Shown here piece after piece: positions 28,174 through 37,155 of a stretch of 61,429 nucleotides of DNA. Location: contig CAJLCI010000012.1 of the NCBI GenBank assembly GCA_905205065.1, forward strand, positions 1-61,429. The letters run 5' to 3'. The notes under the pieces were generated by a model. That model saw only the letters and a list, made by a program, of their open reading frames with translations. It did no database searches and had not been told where the DNA came from. A program made the translations under genes and the position numbers. Numbering within the stretch: position 1 is the stretch's first letter; every line of letters starts with the position of its first letter. Source of the stretch: an uncultured Eubacteriales bacterium (GTDB lineage Bacteria; Bacillota; Clostridia; Oscillospirales; CAG-272).

Positions 28174-29643
28174 ATGAGTTTTAAAAAGGTAAATGAAGTT
28201 GAAAAAAACAAAATTGAAATCGAATTTTCAATTGAAAAGGATGCTTTTGATGCTCAAACCGCGAAGGTTTTCCGCAAAAAAGCTGCCAAGATGACAATTC
28301 CAGGTTTCCGTAAAGGAAAAGCTCCTCGTTCCATTATTGAAAAAATGTACGGAAAGGGAGTTTTTTACGAAGACGCAATCAACGATTTATTGCCGGATGC
28401 ATATGCAGACGCTTTAAAAGAGTCCGGTGCCGAGGTTGTAAGCCGTCCCGAATTTGAAGTTGTAACGATAGATGACGACGGCGTTTTAATGAAGGCGGCT
28501 GTTTATACCAAGCCGGAGGTTGAAATAAAAGATTATACCGGAATTGAAGCCGAAAAGATCGTTACCGATGTTACTGATGAGATGGTAAACGATGAAATTA
28601 ACCGCGTGAGAGAAAGAAACGCAAGACTTATTGATATTACTGACCGTGCTGCTGAACTCGGCGATACCGTAAAGATTGATTTTGACGGATATGTAGACGA
28701 TAAACAGTTTGAGGGAGGAAAAGGAGAGGACTATAGTCTCAAACTTGGTTCAGGAACATTTATTCCCGGATTTGAGGATCAGATTGTCGGACACAGCACA
28801 AATGACAGCTTTGATGTAAATGTTACTTTTCCGGAGGATTACGGTCATAAGGAGCTTGCCGGCAAACCTGCAGTATTTAAGGTTGTTCTTCACTCTATTC
28901 AGTTTTCGGAATTGCCCGAGCTTGACGATGATTTTGCAGTAGACGTTTCAGATTTCGATACATTAGATGAGTATAAAGCCGACGTTAAAGCTAAAATTGC
29001 CGAAAAATATGAAAACAGCGCAAATAATGCTGTAGAAGGACAGATTATTGACGGATTGCTTAAAAATCTTACCGTTGATATTCCTGATTGTATGATTGAC
29101 AGTGAGACGGAAAATCTCATTCGTGAACGCGATTATTCTCTCCGCAGTCAGGGACTTGATCTTAATACATACTTGAAATACATGAATTCTACTCTTGATG
29201 ATATGCGCGCCCAGCTTCGTCCGATGGCAGAACGTCAGGTTAAAACAAGGCTTGCGCTTGAAAAAATTGCGGAAATTGAAAATATAAAAGCTGAAGAAGC
29301 CGATATAAATGCGGAATACGAAAAGATGGCTGCACAGTACTCAATGGAGCTTGATAAGGTAAAGGAATCCCTTTCACCCGACGCGCTGACTACAGATATA
29401 GTTCTCCGTAAGACTGTTGATTTTGTAAAATCTAAAGCGGTAATTACCGAAAAAAATGCTGAAGAGGCTGAAAAAGAAACAAAGCCGAAACCTAAAACGG
29501 CAAAAACCTCTAAAACAGAAAAGAAAGAGGACGCCGAAAATGCAGAAAAGCCGGTGAAGCCGAGAAAGCCAAGAAAAACTAAGGCAGAGAAAGAAGCGGA
29601 AGAAGCTGCAAAAGCGGAAAAAAGCACTGAGGAGTCAAAATAA
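28174..29643 (+). CDS. tig: Trigger factor with Lys/Glu/Pro-rich tail
   Basis: A ribosome-bound chaperone and prolyl isomerase, 489 residues. It has the N-terminal ribosome-docking signature GFRKGKAPRSIIEK, an FKBP-type PPIase domain (GDTVKIDFDGYVDD to FIPGFEDQIVGH), and the C-terminal chaperone arms. The last 55 or so residues form a charged low-complexity tail (repeated KPKPKTAKTSK-like and KPRKPRKTKAEKE-like runs) that ordinary trigger factors of about 430 residues lack. It begins the tig-clpP-clpX series. GGAGG precedes the ATG. Confidence 0.95.
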   Translation: MSFKKVNEVEKNKIEIEFSIEKDAFDAQTAKVFRKKAAKMTIPGFRKGKAPRSIIEKMYGKGVFYEDAINDLLPDAYADALKESGAEVVSRPEFEVVTIDDDGVLMKAAVYTKPEVEIKDYTGIEAEKIVTDVTDEMVNDEINRVRERNARLIDITDRAAELGDTVKIDFDGYVDDKQFEGGKGEDYSLKLGSGTFIPGFEDQIVGHSTNDSFDVNVTFPEDYGHKELAGKPAVFKVVLHSIQFSELPELDDDFAVDVSDFDTLDEYKADVKAKIAEKYENSANNAVEGQIIDGLLKNLTVDIPDCMIDSETENLIRERDYSLRSQGLDLNTYLKYMNSTLDDMRAQLRPMAERQVKTRLALEKIAEIENIKAEEADINAEYEKMAAQYSMELDKVKESLSPDALTTDIVLRKTVDFVKSKAVITEKNAEEAEKETKPKPKTAKTSKTEKKEDAENAEKPVKPRKPRKTKAEKEAEEAAKAEKSTEESK

Positions 29644-29761
29644 CGAAGTGCTTTGAGCTTTTCTGAAACATCGGAGTATAAATGCTTGTCTGTGAGGAAT
29701 AAATTGCTTTTTTAATGTCTACAATGCTATGTATGGATTATAAAGTGTGAAAAAACACTGT

Positions 29762-29809
29762 AACTCGCAGTGAGATGCAAATCCCAAGTATCTCACTGTA
29801 AGTTATTTT
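29762..29809 (+). terminator. Terminator between tig and clpP
   Basis: AACT..CAGTGAGAT pairs with ATCTCACTG..AGTT across a 13-base loop and is followed by ATTTTTG. Confidence 0.7.
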
Positions 29810-29864
29810 TGCGAAATAATTCCACTTATTTTATTATATTTGAATAAAGAAAGGATGAATTGAT

Positions 29865-30449
29865 ATGGCCTTAGTACCAACCGTTATTGAACAGACGAAT
29901 CGCGGAGAAAGAGCTTATGATATTTATTCACGTCTTCTTAATGACAGAATAGTATTTCTTTCTGATGAAGTAAACGATGTGACGGCTTCTCTCGTTGTAG
30001 CGCAACTGCTTTTCCTTGAGGCTCAGGATCCCGATAAAGATATTAGCTTATACATCAATAGTCCGGGCGGTTCAGTTTCTTCTGGATTTGCTATCTATGA
30101 CACGATGAATTATATTAAATGTGACGTGTCTACTATATGTGTGGGGATGGCCGCAAGTATGGGAGCGTTTCTATTGTCTGCCGGTGCAAAGGGAAAGAGA
30201 TTTGCATTGCCGAACAGCGAAATTATGATTCATCAGCCTCTTGGAGGTATGCAAGGTCAGGCATCGGATATAAAGATTCATGCTGATCATATTCTCAGAA
30301 CACGTGAAAGACTTAACCGTATTCTTTCTCAGAATACCGGGAAGCCTTTAGATGTAATTGAACGCGATACCGAGCGTGATAACTTTATGACCGCTGGGGA
30401 AGCCGCTGAGTATGGTCTTATCGATAAAGTATATGAAAAGCGCGCTTGA
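29865..30449 (+). CDS. clpP: ATP-dependent Clp protease proteolytic subunit
   Basis: A 194-residue self-compartmentalised serine protease. The catalytic Ser is in CVGMAASMGAFLL, the His in EIMIHQPLGG and the Asp in DTERDNFM. SLYINSPGGSVSSG is the conserved strand. It partners with ClpX encoded 310 bases downstream. AAAGGATGAATTGAT precedes the ATG. The gap between clpP and clpX holds the longest plus-strand repeat copy (E). Confidence 0.97.
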   Translation: MALVPTVIEQTNRGERAYDIYSRLLNDRIVFLSDEVNDVTASLVVAQLLFLEAQDPDKDISLYINSPGGSVSSGFAIYDTMNYIKCDVSTICVGMAASMGAFLLSAGAKGKRFALPNSEIMIHQPLGGMQGQASDIKIHADHILRTRERLNRILSQNTGKPLDVIERDTERDNFMTAGEAAEYGLIDKVYEKRA

Positions 30450-30477
30450 GTGAAAAAATGATTAAGAGCGGTATACT

Positions 30478-30735
30478 ATATAACTAAAAGCAAGATCCCG
30501 CCGTTTATTTATAAGACGTTCGCATGCAAAGGCGTTCACATGCAAAGATGTTGAGTGTAAATGTTTTCACATGCGATGATGGTCGGCGTAAAAATGTTGT
30601 GTTTAATGTTATTTGACATTGAAGACGGGCTGTGAAGGCGTTCGACTCTATAGGCGGCGGGTATGACTTACTTTTTCCGGCGGAGGTATAATCCACCATC
30701 GGAACGCCTTATGACGGAGCTATGCTCCTTATTGA
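30478..30735 (+). repeat. BOX-like modular repeat, copy E (eight or nine middle units)
   Basis: The 5' box is TATAACTAAAAGCAAGAT. About eight or nine degenerate 15-16 base units follow (GACGTTCGCATGCAAAG, GCGTTCACATGCAAAG and weaker ones). The 3' box is CTCTATAGGCGGCGGG, ACTTTTTCCGG, a TTCCG/CGGAA stem and a GGAGC/GCTCC hairpin with a TAT loop. It fills most of the clpP-clpX gap and ends about 24 bases before the clpX start. Confidence 0.8.
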
Positions 30736-30758
30736 AGAAAGGATTGGTTATACTTTTA

Positions 30759-32093
30759 ATGGCGACAAATAACCGTACTGGTTCCGGAGGAAATAATAAA
30801 GCAGGATGTTCTTTTTGCGGAAGAGATGAAGAGCATGTCAATTTTCTGATTCCGTCGCCTACCGGGTTGCTTATATGTGATCACTGTATAGATATCTGCA
30901 ACGAAATAATCGAAGAACATCTTAGGTCACACGGTTCTAAAGGAAAAAAATCAGATACCGGAAACGATGTGCTCACGTTTGAAAATCTTCCTAAACCGTT
31001 TCAAATCAAAAAATCCCTTGATGAATATGTTATTGGGCAGGACAGAGCTAAAAAGGCATTGTCGGTCGCGGTTTATAACCATTACAAAAGGGTTTTGACG
31101 AAAGAGGCCTCTGTATCTAAGCAAAAAGTCAGAAAGAAAGATGGCTGCGATGATTATTCAACGAATGATGTTGAAATTCAAAAGAGCAATGTACTTCTTC
31201 TCGGTCCTACCGGAGTAGGCAAAACTTATCTTGCGCAGACGCTTGCGAAAACCTTGCGTGTTCCGTTCGCAATTGCTGATGCTACGACTTTGACTGAGGC
31301 CGGATATGTCGGTGAAGATGTTGAAAATATTTTGCTCCGCCTTATTCAGGCTGCAGATTATGATATTGAACGCGCCGAAAAGGGAATTATATATATTGAT
31401 GAAGTTGATAAAGTTTCCAGGCGGAGTGAAAATCGTTCGATAACCAGAGATGTTTCGGGAGAGGGAGTGCAGCAAGCGCTTCTGAAAATTCTTGAAGGCA
31501 CAGTATCTAATGTTCCGCCTCAGGGTGGCAGGAAACATCCGAATCAGGAATTTATTCAGATAAATACGGAAAATATTTTGTTCATCTGCGGCGGATCTTT
31601 TGATGGTATTCAGAATTTGATAGAAGCTCGCAGAGGTGGACAGACAATGGGATTTTCAGGAAGTGTAAAATCGAAGTCGGAAATAAATAAAGATAATATA
31701 TATGCAGAAATAATTCCGCATGATATTGTTAAATTCGGATTGATTCCGGAACTTGTCGGTCGGCTTCCGATTCTGGTCGGACTTGATAATCTTGATCGTA
31801 ATGCACTTGTCCGAATTTTAACCGAACCGAAAAATTCGATAATAAAACAATACAAGAGACTTTTTGAGTTGGATAATACCGAAATTGAATTTACAGAAGG
31901 AGCTTTGAATAAAGTTGCCGACCTTGCAATTGAACGCTCAACCGGAGCTCGTGGTTTGCGGGCTATTATGGAGGAAATTATGCTTGATATTATGTATGAT
32001 GTTCCTTCTAGGGATGATATAGAAAAGGTTATTGTAGACGAAAATTCGGTTGAACACAAAGAACCGCCTCGTCTCATACTAAGGGCTTCTTAA
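30759..32093 (+). CDS. clpX: ATP-dependent Clp protease ATP-binding subunit ClpX
   Basis: A AAA+ unfoldase of about 444 residues. The N-terminal zinc domain has four Cys (CSFCGRDEE, CDHCIDIC). Walker A is GPTGVGKTYLA and Walker B is IIYIDEVDK. RSTGARGLRAIMEE is sensor 2. The start is placed at ATG 30759 (MATNNRTGSGG). The frame runs 32 codons further upstream into repeat copy E, but those residues are repeat-derived. AAAGGA lies 15 bases before the ATG, unusually far, so initiation could involve the repeat hairpin. Confidence 0.96.
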   Translation: MATNNRTGSGGNNKAGCSFCGRDEEHVNFLIPSPTGLLICDHCIDICNEIIEEHLRSHGSKGKKSDTGNDVLTFENLPKPFQIKKSLDEYVIGQDRAKKALSVAVYNHYKRVLTKEASVSKQKVRKKDGCDDYSTNDVEIQKSNVLLLGPTGVGKTYLAQTLAKTLRVPFAIADATTLTEAGYVGEDVENILLRLIQAADYDIERAEKGIIYIDEVDKVSRRSENRSITRDVSGEGVQQALLKILEGTVSNVPPQGGRKHPNQEFIQINTENILFICGGSFDGIQNLIEARRGGQTMGFSGSVKSKSEINKDNIYAEIIPHDIVKFGLIPELVGRLPILVGLDNLDRNALVRILTEPKNSIIKQYKRLFELDNTEIEFTEGALNKVADLAIERSTGARGLRAIMEEIMLDIMYDVPSRDDIEKVIVDENSVEHKEPPRLILRAS

Positions 32094-32132
32094 CCGAAGG
32101 AAAATTTTGGTATTAGAGTTAGTGTATTTTAA

Positions 32133-32170
32133 AAAAGGTCATACACATAATCTTATGTGTATGACCTTTT
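32133..32170 (+). terminator. Terminator of clpX
   Basis: An 18-base perfect stem (AAAAGGTCATACACATAA and its complement) with a 2-base loop, ending in TTTT, about 40 bases after the clpX stop. Confidence 0.85.
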
Positions 32171-32269
32171 CAATATATGACTATATCGTTTGTATCGTTT
32201 ATATTTTATTCTATCTTATATATTCTTGAATTTATATACAGACATTTTATTTTTTTTAATCTTAATATA

Positions 32270-32299
32270 AAAAACGTTCTCTTTCTTTATAAGAGAACA
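32270..32299 (-). terminator. Terminator of the tRNA-Gly transcript
   Basis: On the minus strand GTTCTCTT/AAGAGAAC is followed by GTTTTTTATA, about 55 bases past the tRNA 3' end. Confidence 0.75.
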
Positions 32300-32351
32300 T
32301 TTATTATAGAACCGCTTACGGAATCATACTTATTTACAAGTTATTTGAAAA

Positions 32352-32425
32352 TGGAGCGGATAACGGGAATCGAACCCGCCTTATCAGCTTGGGAAGCTGA
32401 AGTTTTACCACTAAACTATATCCGC
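32352..32425 (-). tRNA. tRNA-Gly (anticodon CCC), CCA encoded
   Basis: On the minus strand the acceptor arm GCGGATA pairs with TATCCGC, followed by T and an encoded CCA. The T arm is GCGGG TTCGATT CCCGT. The anticodon arm is TCAGC with loop TTCCCAA and GCTGA, giving anticodon CCC. It lies 42 bases downstream of the mscS stop on the same strand, so it may be co-transcribed or have its own weak promoter. Confidence 0.93.
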
Positions 32426-32467
32426 ACATTGCCGCGGGGAATATACAATCTGCCGCAGGCATGAGCT

Positions 32468-33256
32468 TTAATTATTTTTAACGTGAATATCCATCTGTGG
32501 AAAAGGGATTTCTATCTGAGCCTTATCAAACGCGGATTTTACCTGTTCGTTAAGGTCATACCATACAGTCCAATAGTCTGAAGTATTGCACCAGCATTTA
32601 GTGGAAAAAACAATTGCACTCTCGTCATGCTTACTTACGCGTGCGAAGGGTTCTGCCGGTTTGTCAAGAACAAGAGGATTTTTTTTCATTGTATCCAAAA
32701 GTATTTGCCGCGTCAATTCTATATCAGTCGAATAAGAAACGGTAAACGTCATATCAACGCGTCTTGTTTTTTCGGCAGAACAGTTTGTAATTACCGAGTT
32801 TGAGATTGTCGCGTTGGGAACGGTGATTTGCTTATTGTCCGGGGTAAATATAACAGTATATAAAATAGATATACTGTTTACGGTTCCTTCAATTCCATCC
32901 GTTATTATATAATCCCCGACATTAAATGGGCGGAAGATTGTAATCATAAGACCGCCGGCGAAATTACTGAGACTGCCTTGAAGGGACAAACCAATGGCAA
33001 GACCGGCAGAACCGATGACGGCAACCATGCTTGACATTGGAACACCCATAAGGTTTATGGCGGAAAGGACGATAATCGCTTTTAATATAAATGTTATACA
33101 GCTAAACAGAAACGATGCCGCGCTTTCGTCGATGTTTTTTTTGTGCTTGGCTGATTTTTTCAGCTTACGTGTCAGTAAATTTACAACTTTAAATCCAATT
33201 ATCAGAAGCGCAAGTGCTTCAATTAACTTATATCCAACTGATACAGAAAATTCCAC
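32468..33256 (-). CDS. MscS family mechanosensitive ion channel
   Basis: A small-conductance mechanosensitive channel of at least 262 residues. Three hydrophobic helices come first, the last being the pore helix (IGSAGLAIGLSLQGSLSNFAGGLMI). The beta domain follows (RPFNVGDYIITDGIEGTV, IFTPDNKQITVPNATI) and then the C-terminal alpha/beta domain. GTG 33256 lacks a Shine-Dalgarno. The frame continues 12 codons upstream to a CTG at 33292 with AAAGG 10 bases before it, which would give LNNFLSQLVNSI ahead of the listed start. The true start may be that unusual codon. Confidence 0.9.
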   Translation of the reverse strand: MEFSVSVGYKLIEALALLIIGFKVVNLLTRKLKKSAKHKKNIDESAASFLFSCITFILKAIIVLSAINLMGVPMSSMVAVIGSAGLAIGLSLQGSLSNFAGGLMITIFRPFNVGDYIITDGIEGTVNSISILYTVIFTPDNKQITVPNATISNSVITNCSAEKTRRVDMTFTVSYSTDIELTRQILLDTMKKNPLVLDKPAEPFARVSKHDESAIVFSTKCWCNTSDYWTVWYDLNEQVKSAFDKAQIEIPFPQMDIHVKNN

Positions 33257-33292
33257 AATCGAGTTTACAAGCTGTGATAAAAAATTGTTCAG

Positions 33293-33649
33293 AATAACAC
33301 GACCTTTCTGTTTTGTATAAAGTCAAGATCTGGAAGTCTGTCTTATGGCATTTTAGATACGGAAGAAATAAAGGAATAAAAGAGATTCCGAAAAATAACG
33401 AGATAATATTTAACCTTACTTAATTTTGCCTTGCCCTCGCCTCTTTGCGCTCGTTTTATTCTCCCCATCCCTTTACTTTTACTTCCTTAATCTTAGCTTA
33501 ATTTGCCTTAATCTTGTCCTTATTTTTCTTTGACTGTACCTTAGATTTGACTATTCTTTTCACAGTTTTATCTTGAGCTTTCATCTTTTATCTTCGTCTC
33601 TCTGTGCTCTAAATATTGCTTGTTTGATAAAACGACCGCCTGTATTTGA
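33293..33649. other. Purine/pyrimidine-asymmetric gap between mltG and mscS
   Basis: The plus strand is strikingly pyrimidine-rich, with repeats of CTTAATCTT-like words at about 33420-33530. The minus strand is correspondingly AAGATTAAGG-rich. No supported gene and no clear terminator. One 28-codon Lys-rich frame was rejected. Confidence 0.5.
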
Positions 33650-35359
33650 TCAGCCGCCTCTTGCTTCAATAATATTTCTTGCATGTTCAGATGACGTTTT
33701 TGCAAACAGATTATATCCGTCACTCTTAGCTACAAAATAGTAATAATCTGTTTCAGCGGGATACAGAGCCCACGTTATTGCGCTGAAACTTGGGTTTGTG
33801 ATAGGTCCGGCGGGCAATCCCTTTCGCGTATACGTATTGTACGGAGAGTCAATTTGGTTATCTTCCGGAGTAACTGTTTCCTTGCGTTCTTCAAGACCGT
33901 ACAGCGTCGTAGCATCGCTCTGCAGAAATCCCTTGGTTTCGTATGACGGATTATTAAGACGATTATTAAATACCGACGAAATCCAGCCATATTCAGATTC
34001 ATATTTTGCTTCCATCTGAATCATTGATGCGATTGTTACAATTTGATCTACTGTCATTCCTTTTTCCTTGCAGGCTTCTCTATATTCGTCGGGGAAAATT
34101 CCGGAAAATCTGTCAAGAAGTTTATAAATTATTGAGACTTCACTGGCATTGTTGTAGAAATAATATGTGTCGGGATACAAATATCCTTCAAGACGATATT
34201 TTCTTTCAGGATTTAATTCAAGTTCATCGAGGAACCAGTATCCTTCAAAATTATAATTCTGAATTGCATCAATAAAGCCGTCTTTTGTTCCTAGACCGTT
34301 AGACGTAAACAGATCAATAATCTGATCGACAGTATATCCCTCCGGAATTGTAATCGACAGTACTGTGACTTCTGCTGCCTGTTCATGGAATGTATTGCGG
34401 AGGTCATCAAAATTCATAGAAGGCTTGACTGTATAAGTTCCGGCAACATAAGGCTTATTGTCATGCCGCAGTGATGCATATAGTTTAAATATACCGGGGT
34501 ATTTTATGACGCCATTCTTTTTTAAAAGAGAAGCAAGCTCTGACGTAGATGTATTTTCATCAATAGTTATTTCTATTTCAGCGTCGCTTTTTACAAAGGC
34601 AAATACATCGTTTCCTATTTGTATGCCATAGTACCCTATAAGACCGGCTATTACAAATACAGAAACTATATAAATGACAGCTTTAAGCACGCTTGAAAGT
34701 GCAGTTCCTTTATAGTTATCTGAGTTTCTCTTTCCTCGTCCTCGTCTGCCTTTTTTGCCGCGTGACGGCTGAAGAGTTCTTACGGCTAAGTTGTTTTTTG
34801 ATATCGGACGCTGCTGTATTGTGGCTGACATGTCAGCTTCTCTCGGATAGTTTCTAACCTGAGATACCTTATTGAAATAAGATGTTGCGGCTGAATCTTC
34901 GGGCGACAAACTGTTCGATATGCGGCCGGACACCTGACGTGAAGTATTTAAAGGGGTCTGTTCAACCGCTTTTTTGTTCACGGAATTATATCCGGAGGGC
35001 TGATTTATCATTTTCTGATCACGGCGCCCTGAGTATCCTTTTCTTATGGCAGATGGAATATTCCTATTTTGTTCATCTGACATTGGTTTTTTAAGCTCTC
35101 TTTGAGGCGTTCTTCTCTGAGGCATCGAAGGGTTCTCGCTTGCAGATGCATTTCCCTGCTTTTGCTGAATTTTGGGAATTGCTCTGGTTTCGGCGTTAAG
35201 CTCGGAGCGATTATTTTCTGCCATATTGTTTATATGTTTATTTTGAGAAGCTTCATGACTCTGTTGGTCATTACGTTTTACAACCCTCAGAAAAAGATCT
35301 TCCGCTTCGTCGCGGTCATCTGATGACGCGCCTAAATTTTCATTGTATTTGTTATCCAT
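33650..35359 (-). CDS. mltG: Endolytic murein transglycosylase MltG (YceG-like)
   Basis: Cleaves nascent glycan strands at the membrane and so sets glycan length. It has 569 residues, much longer than the usual 340, because about 215 N-terminal residues are a polar, Gln/Asn/Arg-rich cytoplasmic extension ending in GKKGRRGRGKR. One membrane helix follows (AVIYIVSVFVIAGLIGYYG). The LysM-like and catalytic region has IASMIQMEAKYESEYGWISS with the catalytic Glu, SVFNNRL, and LQSDATTLYGL. It starts 58 bases after the upstream CPBP gene ends, in one operon. Confidence 0.93.
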   Translation of the reverse strand: MDNKYNENLGASSDDRDEAEDLFLRVVKRNDQQSHEASQNKHINNMAENNRSELNAETRAIPKIQQKQGNASASENPSMPQRRTPQRELKKPMSDEQNRNIPSAIRKGYSGRRDQKMINQPSGYNSVNKKAVEQTPLNTSRQVSGRISNSLSPEDSAATSYFNKVSQVRNYPREADMSATIQQRPISKNNLAVRTLQPSRGKKGRRGRGKRNSDNYKGTALSSVLKAVIYIVSVFVIAGLIGYYGIQIGNDVFAFVKSDAEIEITIDENTSTSELASLLKKNGVIKYPGIFKLYASLRHDNKPYVAGTYTVKPSMNFDDLRNTFHEQAAEVTVLSITIPEGYTVDQIIDLFTSNGLGTKDGFIDAIQNYNFEGYWFLDELELNPERKYRLEGYLYPDTYYFYNNASEVSIIYKLLDRFSGIFPDEYREACKEKGMTVDQIVTIASMIQMEAKYESEYGWISSVFNNRLNNPSYETKGFLQSDATTLYGLEERKETVTPEDNQIDSPYNTYTRKGLPAGPITNPSFSAITWALYPAETDYYYFVAKSDGYNLFAKTSSEHARNIIEARGG

Positions 35360-35417
35360 AAGTATTTATCCTGTTGTTAGATAAGATTAATTTCGAAGTA
35401 ATTTATTCTTCGAATGT

Positions 35418-37142
35418 TTATAACATTTTAATCAGAAATCCAATAATAAAAATCACAAAACATACTATAAATGAAGGAGATGAGAAAGCCGCCCAAATCA
35501 GTACGCGCGGACTTTCACTTCTTTCATCACGCTTCGGAGTTGGTTCTCCGGATGTCCCTCTGTTGTAATAAAGTCTTTCCGCTTCGGCAAAAAATAGAGT
35601 CAGAAAAAGAAATGCCAGAGAAATTACTACAAAAGCAAGAAGTATCCGATAGTCTGAATTCATCAGACTTACTATGTATCTTTCCGTAAAAACGTCAAGA
35701 AGTCCATAAACTACACTGGTAATCATTGATGCTATTACTGAGCCTGTCATAACTGAAACATAAGTAAGGATCATTCCTATTATAAAGTATACCGGCAAAC
35801 GCGTCAGGCTTGTTTGCATAAATGCATACAACACTGAGCTTATAACTGCCGCACTCAAATATCCGAATTTGTCGGAAATATATTCCCCGAATACGACTGA
35901 ACGAAAAATGAATTCTTCCGAAACAGCGGGAATCAAAACAAAGGTTATAATCATATAAACAATGTCGGATACCGAAGTGAAAGAGGCAATATTAATATAG
36001 GAAGCATACTCGGCAAATCTACTGTCATAAATTCCTAATCTGATGTAAAGAAGTTTAAACGCGGCGGATACGAAAAGTAACAAAAACGCGGTAAGAATTG
36101 TAAAATAATATTTGTCCGGATTGATTCCTCTTAACCGAAGATTAGATATATCATTTCCGCGGCGAAGCTTACTGTAAAAAATCGCAGGAATTAATAATAC
36201 TATTATCTGAAGAACAGCAAATGAAAGATATATATTGTCACGGCGTTCAAGAGAAGAGATACTCAGCTTTGACATAACAAGAATCAGTATTGATATAACC
36301 GCAACAAGAGCAGGCGCATATTTGCACGCTTTTGATACTATAATCGGTTTGGCTACAACCTCAGCTTCTATTTCAGCCGCCTCGTGCTGACCGGAATCGA
36401 TATCCGCAATATCCGGCTCATTTTTCCCGTTGTTTTCGCCTGTCCATCCGAAATTGAAGACCTGAGCTTCTTTTTTTTCTACTGAAATACCGCTGTTGGT
36501 AGTTATATCTGAAATTTCTGAAAGCTCGGAGGCTTGCACAGCTTCATCAGCCTTGCTGTTTTTACTGCCTTCTTCGTTTTCTTTATTATCTTCAGCCTCG
36601 GCTATAGATTTTTCAAAGGTAACGCCGATCAGTACATCGTCTTTCTTCAGCTCCAGGTTTGTATTTTTATGGATTGAATCGCCGGCGGAATCATCGGCAG
36701 CATTTTCTTCCTCAATATTTTTCAGCGCCGCAGAATATTTTAGAAGCAGAGGTATATCATTCTGTTTTTTTTCTTTTTCTGTATTTTCGGACAGACCGGA
36801 ATTCAGTTCCGTTCTTTTTTCCCGGCTCGCAATTTTTTTATCTACCTCGGCAAGCTTTGTTTTTACAAATAAATCAACCGTTTCGCTTTTCTCAGCGGTC
36901 ACTTTTTCAAGTGTTTTTACCATATTTCTGCGAAGCGCTTCCGTTTTCTGCGGAGTTTTTGTGGTATCTTCGGCCGCTTTTTTAACCTGTTTCGAATCCT
37001 CGTTTTCAGGCGCTGTCTCGCCGTCCGCTTTAAAACTTGTCGAAAGCTTCGGATTTTCATGTTCTTTCAGTGATGAAGCTTGTCCGGTCTCATTATTTTC
37101 TTGAGATTTGATACCGAATTTTTTAATACGGTCGCTTAACAT
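35418..37142 (-). CDS. CPBP family protease with long charged N-terminal extension
   Basis: A 574-residue protein. Residues 1-280 are low complexity, Glu/Lys/Ser/Thr-rich and probably disordered and cytoplasmic. The rest is a polytopic membrane domain with at least seven hydrophobic segments. The CPBP motif EEFIFRS (EExxxR) lies at about residue 430, with further conserved helices after it. A long disordered N terminus is unusual for CPBP proteins, and the neighbouring MltG has a similar one. The substrate is unknown. AGGATTTATA precedes ATG. The gene follows the cyclo-ligase by 13 bases. Confidence 0.82.
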   Translation of the reverse strand: MLSDRIKKFGIKSQENNETGQASSLKEHENPKLSTSFKADGETAPENEDSKQVKKAAEDTTKTPQKTEALRRNMVKTLEKVTAEKSETVDLFVKTKLAEVDKKIASREKRTELNSGLSENTEKEKKQNDIPLLLKYSAALKNIEEENAADDSAGDSIHKNTNLELKKDDVLIGVTFEKSIAEAEDNKENEEGSKNSKADEAVQASELSEISDITTNSGISVEKKEAQVFNFGWTGENNGKNEPDIADIDSGQHEAAEIEAEVVAKPIIVSKACKYAPALVAVISILILVMSKLSISSLERRDNIYLSFAVLQIIVLLIPAIFYSKLRRGNDISNLRLRGINPDKYYFTILTAFLLLFVSAAFKLLYIRLGIYDSRFAEYASYINIASFTSVSDIVYMIITFVLIPAVSEEFIFRSVVFGEYISDKFGYLSAAVISSVLYAFMQTSLTRLPVYFIIGMILTYVSVMTGSVIASMITSVVYGLLDVFTERYIVSLMNSDYRILLAFVVISLAFLFLTLFFAEAERLYYNRGTSGEPTPKRDERSESPRVLIWAAFSSPSFIVCFVIFIIGFLIKML

Positions 37143-37155
37143 TATAAATCCTCGA

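Noticed and set aside
30663..30758. N-terminal extension of ClpX by 32 codons
   Set aside because: The codons lie in box C of repeat copy E, the translation changes freely between repeat copies, and the family start is at MATNN.
33498..33584. A 28-codon Lys-rich minus-strand frame in the purine-rich gap after mltG
   Set aside because: No Shine-Dalgarno, and its composition simply reflects the AAGATTAAGG-rich DNA.
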